A stretch of 64,000 nt of DNA from Streptomyces tagetis (GCF_018069565.1 NZ_JAGPNL010000009.1:1-64000), one strand, 5' to 3'; shown: positions 10,266 through 18,174, counted from the first letter of the stretch. Notes: a model not told the origin generated them from the letters alone. A program made the numbers and translations.

Positions 10266-10355
10266 GACGAACCTCCTGTCGTCTCCGTGACGGCGCGGTG
10301 GCCGTATGCGCACATCGTGCGGTATGGCACTGACAATCCTTTCTGACCTGCGCTT

Positions 10356-10384
10356 TTGCCTCGGTCGAAGGTTCGCGTTAGTTT
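10356..10384 (+). promoter_or_regulatory. Promoter of the ABC / YhgE / TetR operon
   Basis: TTGCCT at 10356-10361 and TAGTTT at 10379-10384 are separated by 17 bases, a good vegetative-sigma arrangement. Transcription should start near 10390, inside the palindrome that follows. Confidence 0.6.
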
Positions 10385-10407
10385 TTGCACTGACCAGTCA
10401 GTACAAA
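10384..10407. promoter_or_regulatory. TetR-type operator
   Basis: A 24-bp palindrome is centred between 10395 and 10396. Its core is ACTGACCAGTCAGT, with TTTG and CAAA at the outer edges; only two base pairs break the symmetry. It overlaps the predicted -10 region and transcription start of the operon that ends with a TetR gene, so autorepression by that TetR is the natural reading. Confidence 0.75.
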
Positions 10408-10439
10408 TAGCTCCCGGGTGGGGCGGAGGGGGTGCGCTC

Positions 10440-11384
10440 GTGGTGGACGAGGATGCGTCCGGGCTCGCGGTGGCGGTGCGCGGGCTCGGACTGCGGGGGC
10501 CGCGCGGCTGGGTGTTCCGGGACGTCGGACTCGACGCGGCGCCCGGTGCGCTGATCGCGCTGGCGGGGCCGTCGGGCTCCGGGCGCACCTGCCTGCTGCT
10601 GGCGCTCACGGGGCGGATGCGGCCGACCGAGGGCACGGCGACCGTGGGCGGCCGGACGCTGCCCCGGCAGATGGCCGCCGTGCGCCGGGTCAGCGCTCTC
10701 GCCCACGTCCCGGGGGTCACCGACCTCGACCCCGCGCTGACCGTCGCCGAGCACCTGCGCGAACGGGAGCTGTTGCAGCGCCGGTTCGGCGACTCCGTAC
10801 GGGCGTTGCTGCGTCCGCGCCCGGGACGGGCCACCGAGGCGCGGCGGCGGACCGGCGCGGCGCTGGAGGCGGCCGGGCTGGACCTCGCGGCGCTGCCGAA
10901 GGGGCCGCGTACGGCCGTACGGGACCTGGAGCGCACCGAGGCGCTGCGGCTCTCCGTCGCCCTGGCCCTGATCGGCCGGCCGCGGCTGCTCGGCGTGGAC
11001 GACACGGACCTGAAGCTGTCGGCCGCCGAGCGGGAGGAGGTCTGGTCCCTGCTGCGGTCGCTGGCCGCGTCCGGCACGACGGTCGTGGCGGTGTGCGCGG
11101 AGGCGCCCGAGGACGCGGTGACCGTGTCCACCCGCCCGGACCGGGAGGACCGAGAGGACCGGAAGGACCGGAAGGACCGGAAGGACCGGAAGGAACCGGG
11201 CGCGGAAGCGCCGGAACGGCTGGACGGGCCGGACGCCCCCCAGGAGCCGGAAGGGCGGCGTCCCGAGCCGGAAGCGGAGCACGCCCCGGCCCCGCACGAC
11301 GAGCCCCACCACCCCGACCACCCCGACCACCCCCACCACGACAAGGAGACCGTCGATGCGCTCGCCGAAGCTGGCCGCGATTGA
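10440..11384 (+). CDS. Divergent ABC transporter ATPase-like protein
   Basis: This 314-residue protein has an ABC-ATPase-like N-terminal domain followed by a charged tail. The P-loop reads GPSGSGRT, so the Walker A lysine is replaced by Arg49. The LSGGQ signature is not recognisable (RTAVRDLERTEALRLSVALAL occupies its place), while a Walker B-like RLLGVDDTDL remains. The tail carries DR/DRK repeats encoded by a 9-bp tandem repeat and ends in a His/Pro/Asp-rich stretch. Start: GTG at 10440 with GGAGGG nine bases upstream. It overlaps the YhgE gene by 29 bases. The context says an exporter component, but ATP hydrolysis is doubtful. Confidence 0.8.
   Translation: MVDEDASGLAVAVRGLGLRGPRGWVFRDVGLDAAPGALIALAGPSGSGRTCLLLALTGRMRPTEGTATVGGRTLPRQMAAVRRVSALAHVPGVTDLDPALTVAEHLRERELLQRRFGDSVRALLRPRPGRATEARRRTGAALEAAGLDLAALPKGPRTAVRDLERTEALRLSVALALIGRPRLLGVDDTDLKLSAAEREEVWSLLRSLAASGTTVVAVCAEAPEDAVTVSTRPDREDREDRKDRKDRKDRKEPGAEAPERLDGPDAPQEPEGRRPEPEAEHAPAPHDEPHHPDHPDHPHHDKETVDALAEAGRD
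11138..11191 (+). repeat. Six 9-bp tandem units in the ABC ATPase tail
   Basis: Four exact copies of GGACCGGAA (11156-11191) follow two variant copies (GGACCGGGA, GGACCGAGA). They encode alternating acidic and basic residues (DRE, DRK). In-frame 9-bp units of this kind are prone to copy-number change by slippage. Confidence 0.9.
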
Positions 11385-13434
11385 GCTGAGGCGCTTCGGG
11401 CGCGGGCGGCTGCCGCGGGCCGCGCTGGTGGCGCTGCTGTTGCTGCCGCTGCTCTACGGCGCCCTGTACCTGTGGTCCTTCTGGGACCCGTACGGCCGTC
11501 TGGACCGCATCCCCGTGGCGCTGGTCAACGAGGACCGGGGCGCGGGCGCCGGCGGCGACCGGATCACCGCGGGCGACGACATCGCCGAGGGGCTGCGCGA
11601 GAGCGAGACCTTCGCGTGGCACCCGGTGAGCGCCGCCGAGGCCCGCGAGGGCGTGGAGGACGGCACGTACTACCTGTCGCTCACCCTGCCCGCCGACCTG
11701 AGCGCCAAGGTCGCCTCCGGCGCGGGCGACGCGCCCGAGGCCGGCGCGCTGCGGGTGCGGACCAACGACGCGAACAACTACATCGTCGGCCAGATCTCCC
11801 GCTCGGTCTTCGCCGAGGTGCGCCAGGCGGCCTCCGGCAAGGCGTCGCGGGCGTTCCTGGACCGGATCTTCATCTCCTTCTCCGACATCCACGGCGAGAC
11901 GGTGAAGGCGGCCGAGGGGGCGGACACCCTCCAGGGCGGCATCGGCAAGGCCGAGAAGGGCTCGGGGGACCTCGCCTCGGGGCTGAAGGACGCCGAGGAC
12001 GGCAGCGGCCGGCTCGGCAAGGCGCTGAAGAAGCTCGACACGGGCTCCGGCGATCTGGCGAAGGGCTCCAAGGAGGTCGCGGACGGCACCCGGAAGCTGG
12101 CCGACGCGGTCGAGGGGCTGGCCGGCAAGGTGAGCCCGCTGCTGGACGAGAAGGCCGTCGGCGACACCGCCCGCTTCGTCGCCGACTCCTCGGGCGCGCT
12201 CCGGGAGGACCTGGACGCCCTGGTGGAGCGGGCCCCGGCCGCGGCGAAGGACGCCCGCGCGCGCTCCGACTCCCTGACCGAGGTCCACCGCACCCGCTGC
12301 GAGGAGGCCGCGGAGGCCGACCCCGCCTGCGCCGATCTGGAGAAGGCGCGCGACGCGGCCTCGGGCGCGGCGGACGTCGCCGAGGAGGTGTCCGGCCTGG
12401 TCGCCGCCGACCGGGCCGAGCTGAAGAAGCTCGACACCCACCTGGCCGGTCTCCAGGAGGCGGCCCGGGACCTCGCCGAGAAGGCGCCGCACCTCTCCGA
12501 GGACCTCAAGGACGCCGTCACCCGGGTGAACGCGCTGAACACGGGGGCCGGCGAGGTCGCCTCCGGCGCCAAGGCACTGCACGAGGGGATCGGCGCCGCC
12601 CGGACCGGCGCGAAGGAGCTGGACGAGGGGGTCGGCGCCCTGCGGACCGGCGCCGTCGACCTGAACGGCGGGCTGTTCAAGCTGGCCGACGGCTCCGAGA
12701 AGCTGGCCGGCGGGCTACACGAGGGTGCCGAGCGCATCCCCGACTACGACGAGCGGGACCGTGACCTGCGCACGGACGTGATGGCCGACCCGGTCCGGCT
12801 GGTCTCCGAGAACCTGCACGAGGCGCCGAACTACGGCACCGGTTTCGCCCCGTACTTCATCCCGCTGTCGCTGTGGGTGGGCGCGATGGTGGCGTACATG
12901 CTGATCCCGCCGATGAACCGGCGGGCGCTGGCCGCGGGCGCCTCCGCCTGGCGAATCGCGCTGGCGGGGTGGCTGCCGGTGGCGGCGCTGGGCGTGCTCC
13001 AGACGGCGGCCCTGATCGCGGTGCTGCACTGGGGGCTGGGCCTGGAGATGGTCCGGGCGGCCGGCACGGTCGGCTTCCTGTTCCTGGTGACGGCGTGCTT
13101 CGCGGCGATCGTGCAGTGGCTGAACGCGCGCTTCGGCGCGGCGGGCCGCATCCTCGTGCTCGCGCTGCTGATGCTCCAGCTCACCTCCGCGGGCGGCACC
13201 TACCCCGTGCAGACCAGTCCGGGCTTCTTCAACGCGGTCCACCCCTTCCTGCCGATGACCCACGTCGTCGAGGCGCTGCGCCGGCTCATCACCGGCGGCG
13301 CGCCGGCACCGGTGTGGCTCGCGTGCGGGGTGCTCGCGCTCTACACGGTGGCCGCCCTGGCGCTGACCGCGCTCTCGGCCCGCCGCCGCCAGGTGTGGAC
13401 GCCGTCCCGGCTGCACCCGGAGCTGAGCCTGTGA
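11356..13434 (+). CDS. YhgE/Pip-family membrane protein
   Basis: The 692-residue product has one membrane span near residues 22-42, a large extracytoplasmic region and about five C-terminal spans (residues 490-680), the standard YhgE/Pip layout. The soluble part holds the family's repeated G-S-G-x-L segments around residues 190-260 and again near 395-450 and is likely to be a long coiled coil. The family is related to ABC-2 permeases and to phage-infection and type VII secretion accessory proteins. The ATG at 11356 has an AAGGAG site and lies inside the 3' end of the ATPase gene, which supports a two-part exporter. The substrate is unknown. Confidence 0.88.
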   Translation: MRSPKLAAIELRRFGRGRLPRAALVALLLLPLLYGALYLWSFWDPYGRLDRIPVALVNEDRGAGAGGDRITAGDDIAEGLRESETFAWHPVSAAEAREGVEDGTYYLSLTLPADLSAKVASGAGDAPEAGALRVRTNDANNYIVGQISRSVFAEVRQAASGKASRAFLDRIFISFSDIHGETVKAAEGADTLQGGIGKAEKGSGDLASGLKDAEDGSGRLGKALKKLDTGSGDLAKGSKEVADGTRKLADAVEGLAGKVSPLLDEKAVGDTARFVADSSGALREDLDALVERAPAAAKDARARSDSLTEVHRTRCEEAAEADPACADLEKARDAASGAADVAEEVSGLVAADRAELKKLDTHLAGLQEAARDLAEKAPHLSEDLKDAVTRVNALNTGAGEVASGAKALHEGIGAARTGAKELDEGVGALRTGAVDLNGGLFKLADGSEKLAGGLHEGAERIPDYDERDRDLRTDVMADPVRLVSENLHEAPNYGTGFAPYFIPLSLWVGAMVAYMLIPPMNRRALAAGASAWRIALAGWLPVAALGVLQTAALIAVLHWGLGLEMVRAAGTVGFLFLVTACFAAIVQWLNARFGAAGRILVLALLMLQLTSAGGTYPVQTSPGFFNAVHPFLPMTHVVEALRRLITGGAPAPVWLACGVLALYTVAALALTALSARRRQVWTPSRLHPELSL

Positions 13435-13465
13435 GCCCTGCGGTGACCATCGGGAGGAAGGGCCT

Positions 13466-14110
13466 GTGACAATCATGACCATGGACAGCACCAACGGCGC
13501 CCCCCAGGGCGGCAGCCGACGTGAGGCGACCCGGCAGAAGCTCTACGAGGCGGCCGTGACCCTCATCGCCGAGCAGGGGTTCTCCGCCACGACCGTGGAC
13601 GAGATCGCCGAGCGGGCGGGGGTGGCGAAGGGCACGGTCTACTACAACTTCGCCAGCAAGTCCGTCCTGTTCGAGGAGTTGCTGCGGCACGGGGTCGGGT
13701 TGCTCACCGCCTCGCTGCGGCAGGCGGCGGAGCGCAGCGAGCGCGAGGGCCGCGGCCGGGTGGACGCCCTGGACGCGATGGTCCGGGCGGGGCTGGTCTT
13801 CATCGACCGCTACCCGGCCTTCACCCAGCTCTACGTGGCCGAGCTGTGGCGCACCAACCGGGCCTGGCAGTCCACGCTGCTGGTGGTCCGGCAGGAGGCG
13901 GTCGCGGTGGTGGAGGGGGTGCTGCGCGAGGGCGTGGCGACCGGGGAGTTCAGCGAGGAGATCGACGTCCCGCTCACCGCCGCCGCGCTGGTCGGCATGG
14001 TGCTGGTGGCGGCGCTGGACTGGAAGTCGTTCCAGCCGGAACGCTCCCTGGACGATGTGCACGCCGCGCTCTCCCGGCTGCTCCAGGGCCGGGTGAGCGG
14101 CTGCCGCTGA
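13466..14110 (+). CDS. TetR-family repressor of the ABC/YhgE operon
   Basis: This 214-residue regulator has an N-terminal TetR helix-turn-helix (about residues 18-64) with the signature TTVDEIAERAGVAKGTVYYNFASKSVLFEELL, then a divergent ligand-binding domain. The GTG at 13466 is chosen because GGGAGGAAGG lies directly upstream; in-frame ATGs at 13475 and 13481 are alternatives. It is the last gene of the operon and the palindrome at 10384-10407 is the obvious operator, so the likely circuit is autorepression relieved by a ligand or by the exported compound. Confidence 0.9.
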   Translation: MTIMTMDSTNGAPQGGSRREATRQKLYEAAVTLIAEQGFSATTVDEIAERAGVAKGTVYYNFASKSVLFEELLRHGVGLLTASLRQAAERSEREGRGRVDALDAMVRAGLVFIDRYPAFTQLYVAELWRTNRAWQSTLLVVRQEAVAVVEGVLREGVATGEFSEEIDVPLTAAALVGMVLVAALDWKSFQPERSLDDVHAALSRLLQGRVSGCR

Positions 14111-14130
14111 GCGGTCCGTGCCCTCCTGGT

Positions 14131-14151
14131 CCGTGCCCTCCTGGGGCACGG
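14131..14151 (+). terminator. Hairpin terminator of the TetR operon
   Basis: CCGTGCCC at 14131-14138 pairs with GGGCACGG at 14144-14151 around a 5-base loop, 20 bases after the TetR stop codon. The left arm belongs to a 15-bp tandem duplication that begins at 14114. Confidence 0.65.
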
Positions 14152-14221
14152 GAGAGGCGCCGGGCGGTGGTGGCCGCGTCCCCCGCGGGCCGCCACCGCA
14201 CCGGCGCCTCCCTTTCCGTGT

Positions 14222-14275
14222 ACGTCACATGCCTCACATACGTCACGCATGTCGCACATGTCACGCACGCTCCCG
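14222..14275 (+). repeat. Three imperfect 18-bp direct repeats
   Basis: Units begin at 14222, 14240 and 14258 with ACGTCAC, ACGTCAC and ATGTCAC. The exact 18-bp spacing places the motifs on nearly the same face of the helix roughly every two turns, which could suit a regulator. No known box is matched. Confidence 0.6.
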
Positions 14276-14503
14276 TACGTTCCCCGTACGTCCCCCCGTC
14301 GGAACCCCCGTTTCCGGTCGCCCCCCGGGGTTCCCCCGTGCCTCGCTCCCGCCGGCAGCGGCCGGCGGAAGGAGCGGATCGCGGGCCCGGTCCCGTTCCG
14401 GCGCCCCGTGCCGCCGGTGCCGGGACCCGGCCCACTCTCCGTGCCTCCACTCTCTCGTTCCCGCAGGTCGCGGCCCATCCGCGCGGGTACTCATCTCCGC
14501 GGC

Positions 14504-14519
14504 TGAGTACCCGTACTCA
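14504..14519. promoter_or_regulatory. MacR-type operator palindrome
   Basis: TGAGTACCCGTACTCA is a perfect match to the inverted-repeat consensus TGAGTAC-N2-GTACTCA that I recall for MacR of S. coelicolor. A further GTACTCA half-site is at 14487-14493. The site lies about 60 bases upstream of the putative -10 of the FAD oxidoreductase gene. The MacRS genes themselves are in this window at 33248-35180. Confidence 0.75.
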
Positions 14520-14592
14520 GGCGTGCGCGATGCGGCCCGGGACCCTCGCCCCCGGGCCGGGCGCGGCCGGGGCGGCGGATAAAGTCCCGGTC

Positions 14593-16083
14593 ATGGCACG
14601 GATTGCGGTGATCGGCGCCGGGATGGGCGCGATGGCGGCTGCCGCCCGGCTGGCCGTCGCGGGCCACCGGGTGGCGGTGTACGAGCGGGGCGGGAGCTAC
14701 GGCGGCGCGGTGGGCCGCCTCGAACGCGACGGGTTCGCCTTCGACACCGGGCCGGGCCTGCTGCCGCTGCCCGCGGTCTGGCGCGATCTGTTCGTCAAGA
14801 CCGGCAAGGAGCCGCTGGAGGACCGCGTCGCACTGGTCCAGGTCGACCCGTCGTCCGCGCACCTCTTCGCCGACGGCACCCGGGCCGTGCTCCCCAACGC
14901 CTCGCGGGCCGGTGTCGTCGAGGCGCTGGACGAGGCGCTCGGCGCCCCCGCCGGACAGCGCTGGGGGGACTTCCTGGTACGGGCCCGGGAGGCGTGGGAC
15001 CGCACCCGGCGCCCGCTGCTGGAGGAGCCGCTGTGGCCGAACTGGCGGGTGCTGGCCGAGCGCGAGCCCTACCCGGCCGTCCCCCACAAGCGGCTGCTGC
15101 GCACCCGCCGGGCCACCACCCTCGCCGAGGTCGGCGCCTGGGAACTGCGCGACGAGCGGCTCGCCGCGCTGCTGGAGGGCCACGCCCTCGCCCACGGGCT
15201 GGACCCCCGCACCGCCCCGGCCAACGCGGCCGTCCTCGCGTACATGGAGTACGCCTTCGGCCTCTGGTACGTGCGCGGCGGCCTGCGCGAGCTGGCCCGC
15301 GCCGTCCACGAGCGCTGCCTGGCCCGCCGGGTGGAGTTCCGCTTCGACAGCGAGGTCACCCGCGTGCTGACGGCCGACGGCCGGGTGACGGGGATCGAGA
15401 CGGCGGACGGCACGACCGCCGAGGCCGACTTCGTGATCGCCGGGGTGCCGACCGGCGTGCTGGAGCGGATCGCCGGCGAGGCGGTCCGGCGCGGCGAGGA
15501 CGAGGTCCCGGCCCGGTCCGCGGCGCCGAGCCGGCTCACGGTCCACCTGGCGCTGCGCGGCGCCCGGCCCGAGGGCACCGCGCACCGCACGGTGGTGCAC
15601 GCCCCGGACCGCGCGGCCGAGCTGGACGCCCTGTTCGGCGGCGGGAGCGGGCCGTGCGCGGCGCCGACCGTGACGGTGCTGCGTCCGGACGATCCGGAGC
15701 TGGTCCCCGGCCCGGGGTTCGAGGCGGTCACGCTGAGCGCGGTGGTGCCGGCCGGCGCGGAGGCGGGCGGGCACGCCGAGTCCCTGATCGACGTGGCGGG
15801 GCGGGCGGTGCCGGGGCTGCGGGAGCGGCTGCTGTGGCACGAGGTGCGCGCCCCGGCCGCGGTCGCGGCGGCGACCGGCGCGGCGGGCGGGGCGGTCCCG
15901 GCGCCCGCGCTGGCCGCCGCCGGGGGACGGCTGCTGCGTCCGGCCAACACCACCCGGACGAGGGGGCTGTTCACGGTCGGCGGGTGGTCGCACCCGGGCG
16001 GCGGGCTGCCGCACGCGGGGATGTCGGGCGCGCTGGTCGCCGGACTGGTCGTGGAGGGGCCGGAGTTCCGCGGCTCGCAGTGA
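14593..16083 (+). CDS. FAD-dependent oxidoreductase, phytoene-desaturase-like
   Basis: This 496-residue protein has an N-terminal dinucleotide fold, MARIAVIGAGMGAMAAAARLAVAGHRVAVYERG (GxGxxG near residues 8-13), followed by GGAVGRLERDGFAFDTGPGLLPLP, the flavin motif typical of CrtI-like and NAD(P)/FAD amine-oxidase-like enzymes. A C-terminal GLFTVGGWSHPGGGLPHAGMSGALVA completes the FAD site. The substrate is unknown; no carotenoid genes are nearby. The start lacks a ribosome site but has TAAAGT seven bases upstream, which suggests a leaderless transcript. A MacR-type operator is located upstream, so control by MacRS is likely. Confidence 0.85.
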   Translation: MARIAVIGAGMGAMAAAARLAVAGHRVAVYERGGSYGGAVGRLERDGFAFDTGPGLLPLPAVWRDLFVKTGKEPLEDRVALVQVDPSSAHLFADGTRAVLPNASRAGVVEALDEALGAPAGQRWGDFLVRAREAWDRTRRPLLEEPLWPNWRVLAEREPYPAVPHKRLLRTRRATTLAEVGAWELRDERLAALLEGHALAHGLDPRTAPANAAVLAYMEYAFGLWYVRGGLRELARAVHERCLARRVEFRFDSEVTRVLTADGRVTGIETADGTTAEADFVIAGVPTGVLERIAGEAVRRGEDEVPARSAAPSRLTVHLALRGARPEGTAHRTVVHAPDRAAELDALFGGGSGPCAAPTVTVLRPDDPELVPGPGFEAVTLSAVVPAGAEAGGHAESLIDVAGRAVPGLRERLLWHEVRAPAAVAAATGAAGGAVPAPALAAAGGRLLRPANTTRTRGLFTVGGWSHPGGGLPHAGMSGALVAGLVVEGPEFRGSQ

Positions 16084-16110
16084 GCGGCGGCCCGCCCGGC
16101 CCCGGACCGA

Positions 16111-17106
16111 TCAGAAGCGGTACTGCTGCTCGTCGTAGCCCTGCGGGCTGTTCTGCGCCTGGCCGTTGCCCTGGTAGGGGTACGCCTGCTGCTCCGGCGG
16201 GAGTTCGCCGCCGTAGGGCTCGTCGGTGCTGCGCTGCTGCGGGACCCAGACCCCGCCGGCCGGGGTCTCGCCGCCGTAACCGCCGGCGGCGTACGGGTCC
16301 TGCGGGTACCCCTGCTGCTCCTGCTGCCCGTACTGGCCGGCGCCGGTGGTGTCGTAGCCGCCGGTGTCGTACGAGGGGGTCCCGCCGTAGGTGTGGGTGC
16401 CGATGTACGGGTCGGAGTAGGCGGCGTACTGCTGCTGGCCGGTGTCGTAGCCGTAACCCTGCTGCTGGTAGCCGGAGTAGTCGTAGGCGTAGGACTGGTC
16501 GGAGCCCTGGGCGGCGGCCGGGGCCTGCCGCTCCTGGCCGTACCCCGCGGAATCGCCGTAGATGCCGTAGGCGTTGGTGTCGTCGGGCATGGGCTGCGGT
16601 TCGTAGACGGCGGTCGTCTCCGCCTCGGCGGGGGCGCCGGGGCGGTTCGGGGTGAACACGTCGTCGCGGTCGTCGTCGTGTCCGTAGGCGCCCTGGTCGC
16701 GGCCGGGTGCGCGGTCGCCGTAGGCGTCGTCACGGCCGTAGGCGTCGTCACGGTCACCGCCGTCCCCGGCGGCTTCGAGGCCGGAGACCTCCAGCGTCGG
16801 TTCCTGGCGGCCCCGTTCGGGCCGGCCGCGCTTGACCGCGGCGAGGCCCGCCGGGGAGGAGACCGCCCAGCCGGAGGCGAAGCCGCGGCGGAAGGACAGG
16901 GTGACGTAGGTCTGGCCGACCGCGAACGCGGCGGCGCCCAGCCCGATCACGACGACCGACGGGATCAGCACCCCGAGGACGACGCCGAGGAAGCCGCCGA
17001 AGGCCAGCAGCCGCCAGCGCAGACGCGCCTTGTACTGCAACAGCACTTCGCCGAGCAGCCACAGCGCGACGACGCCGAATGCCATGTAGAGGACCGTCCA
17101 GCCCAT
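16111..17106 (-). CDS. Membrane protein with Tyr/Gln/Gly-rich low-complexity tail
   Basis: The first 70 residues of this 331-residue protein contain two or three hydrophobic spans (MGWTVLYMAFGVVALWLLGEVLLQYKARLRWRLL, then LLAFGGFLGVVLGVLIPSVVVIGLGAAAFAVGQ). A basic linker follows. From about residue 110 to the end the sequence is low complexity: Asp-rich repeats (DDAYGRDDAYG), then dense Tyr, Gln, Gly and Pro. Such tails are predicted to be disordered and can self-associate. The ATG at 17106 has a GGGAGAGGGG site. I do not recognise a functional family beyond Streptomyces membrane proteins of this arrangement. It lies between the FAD oxidoreductase (convergent) and metF. Confidence 0.82.
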   Translation of the reverse strand: MGWTVLYMAFGVVALWLLGEVLLQYKARLRWRLLAFGGFLGVVLGVLIPSVVVIGLGAAAFAVGQTYVTLSFRRGFASGWAVSSPAGLAAVKRGRPERGRQEPTLEVSGLEAAGDGGDRDDAYGRDDAYGDRAPGRDQGAYGHDDDRDDVFTPNRPGAPAEAETTAVYEPQPMPDDTNAYGIYGDSAGYGQERQAPAAAQGSDQSYAYDYSGYQQQGYGYDTGQQQYAAYSDPYIGTHTYGGTPSYDTGGYDTTGAGQYGQQEQQGYPQDPYAAGGYGGETPAGGVWVPQQRSTDEPYGGELPPEQQAYPYQGNGQAQNSPQGYDEQQYRF

Positions 17107-17162
17107 GTACGCCCCTCTCCCAGTGGCCGCTTCGCAGTGTGTCGCACAGGCGTGCGGCCGGT

Positions 17163-18086
17163 CTAGGCCCGTGGTGGACGGTGCAGGCCCAGGTTCTCGT
17201 AGATTTCCAGCGTAGCCGTGGAGTTGTTGAGCGTGATGAAGTGCAGTCCGGGAACACCCTCGGCCAGCAGTTGTGCGCAGAACTCCGTGGCGAATTCGAT
17301 GCCAATGGAGCGTACCGCCGCCGGATCGTCGCGTGATGCGAGGATGCGCTCTTTCAGCACCTGCGGGAAGGATGCGTTACTGAGTTTGGGCAACCTCTCC
17401 AGCATCTTCACACTGGTCACCGGCATGATCTCCGGAATGACCGGCGTGTCGCAGCCGGCCGCCGCGACCCGCTCGCGCAGCCGCAGGTACGACTCGGGGC
17501 GGAAGAACATCTGTGTGATGGCGTAGTCGGCGCCGGCCCGGCACTTGTCGACGAAGTGCCGGACGTCGCTCTCCCAGTCGGCGGAGCGCGGGTGCCTCTC
17601 CGGGAAGGCGGCCACGCCGACGCAGAAGTCACCCGACTCCTTGATGAGCCGGACCAGGTCGGCGGCGTACGCCAGGCCCTGGGGGTGCGCCACCCACTCG
17701 CCCATCGGGTCGCCCGGCGGGTCGCCGCGCACGGCGAGCATGTTGCGGATGCCGGCGTCGGCGTACTGTCCGATGATGTTGCGCAGTTCGGCGACGGAGT
17801 GGTCGACGGCGGTGAGGTGGGCGACCGGGGTCAGCGTGGTGTCGGAGACGATCTGCTCGGTCTCCTTGACGGTGCCCGCCCGGGTGGAGCCGCCGGCGCC
17901 GTAGGTGACGGAGACGAAGTCCGGGGCCACCGCCTCGACTCTGCGCAGCGCGCTCCACAGGTTCTTCTCGCCCTTGGGGGTCTTCGGCGCGGAGAACTCG
18001 AACGAGTACGTGGTCTTGCCGGCGGCCAGGATCTCGCGCACGGTGCGGGCGCGATCCGTCCTGGTCGATGCGGTTCCGAGGGCCAT
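17163..18086 (-). CDS. metF: Methylenetetrahydrofolate reductase
   Basis: MetF reduces 5,10-methylenetetrahydrofolate to 5-methyltetrahydrofolate, the methyl donor for methionine synthesis. The 307-residue TIM-barrel product has the usual bacterial length and the family segments YSFEFSAPKT, FVSVTYGAGGSTR, NMLAVRGDPP, GVAAFPERHP, ITQMFFRPESY and IPEIMPVTS. The ATG at 18086 has no ribosome site; TAACCT lies six bases upstream with TTGGGG 17 bases before that, so the mRNA is probably leaderless. Confidence 0.95.
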   Translation of the reverse strand: MALGTASTRTDRARTVREILAAGKTTYSFEFSAPKTPKGEKNLWSALRRVEAVAPDFVSVTYGAGGSTRAGTVKETEQIVSDTTLTPVAHLTAVDHSVAELRNIIGQYADAGIRNMLAVRGDPPGDPMGEWVAHPQGLAYAADLVRLIKESGDFCVGVAAFPERHPRSADWESDVRHFVDKCRAGADYAITQMFFRPESYLRLRERVAAAGCDTPVIPEIMPVTSVKMLERLPKLSNASFPQVLKERILASRDDPAAVRSIGIEFATEFCAQLLAEGVPGLHFITLNNSTATLEIYENLGLHRPPRA

Positions 18087-18135
18087 ACGGGCAGGTTAGT
18101 CACGGGGCGGCGGTCCCCCAACCGGACAGGGGATT

Positions 18136-18174
18136 TTGTCCGCATTGTCGATTTGTCGTCCACCTTGTGGACAC
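18136..18174. promoter_or_regulatory. Repeated TTGTC motifs upstream of metF
   Basis: On the plus strand TTGTC occurs at 18136, 18145 and 18153, and GTCCAC / GTGGAC form an inverted repeat at 18158-18172. TTGTCCGCA (18136-18144) and the complement of TGTGGACAC (18166-18174) each differ from the DnaA box TTGTCCACA at one base. The cluster lies 50-90 bases upstream of metF. Confidence 0.35.

Larger units (their letters stand above)
14111..14592. promoter_or_regulatory. 482-bp intergenic region with repeats and regulator sites
   Basis: No gene is supported here. From left to right it holds a 15-bp tandem duplication (14114-14128, 14129-14143) that forms part of a hairpin, three 18-bp-spaced GTCAC repeats (14222-14275), two GTACGT copies 11 bases apart (14275 and 14286), a GTACTCA half-site (14487-14493), a perfect 16-bp palindrome (14504-14519), and a TAAAGT hexamer (14580-14585) seven bases before the FAD oxidoreductase ATG. 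Confidence 0.6.
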
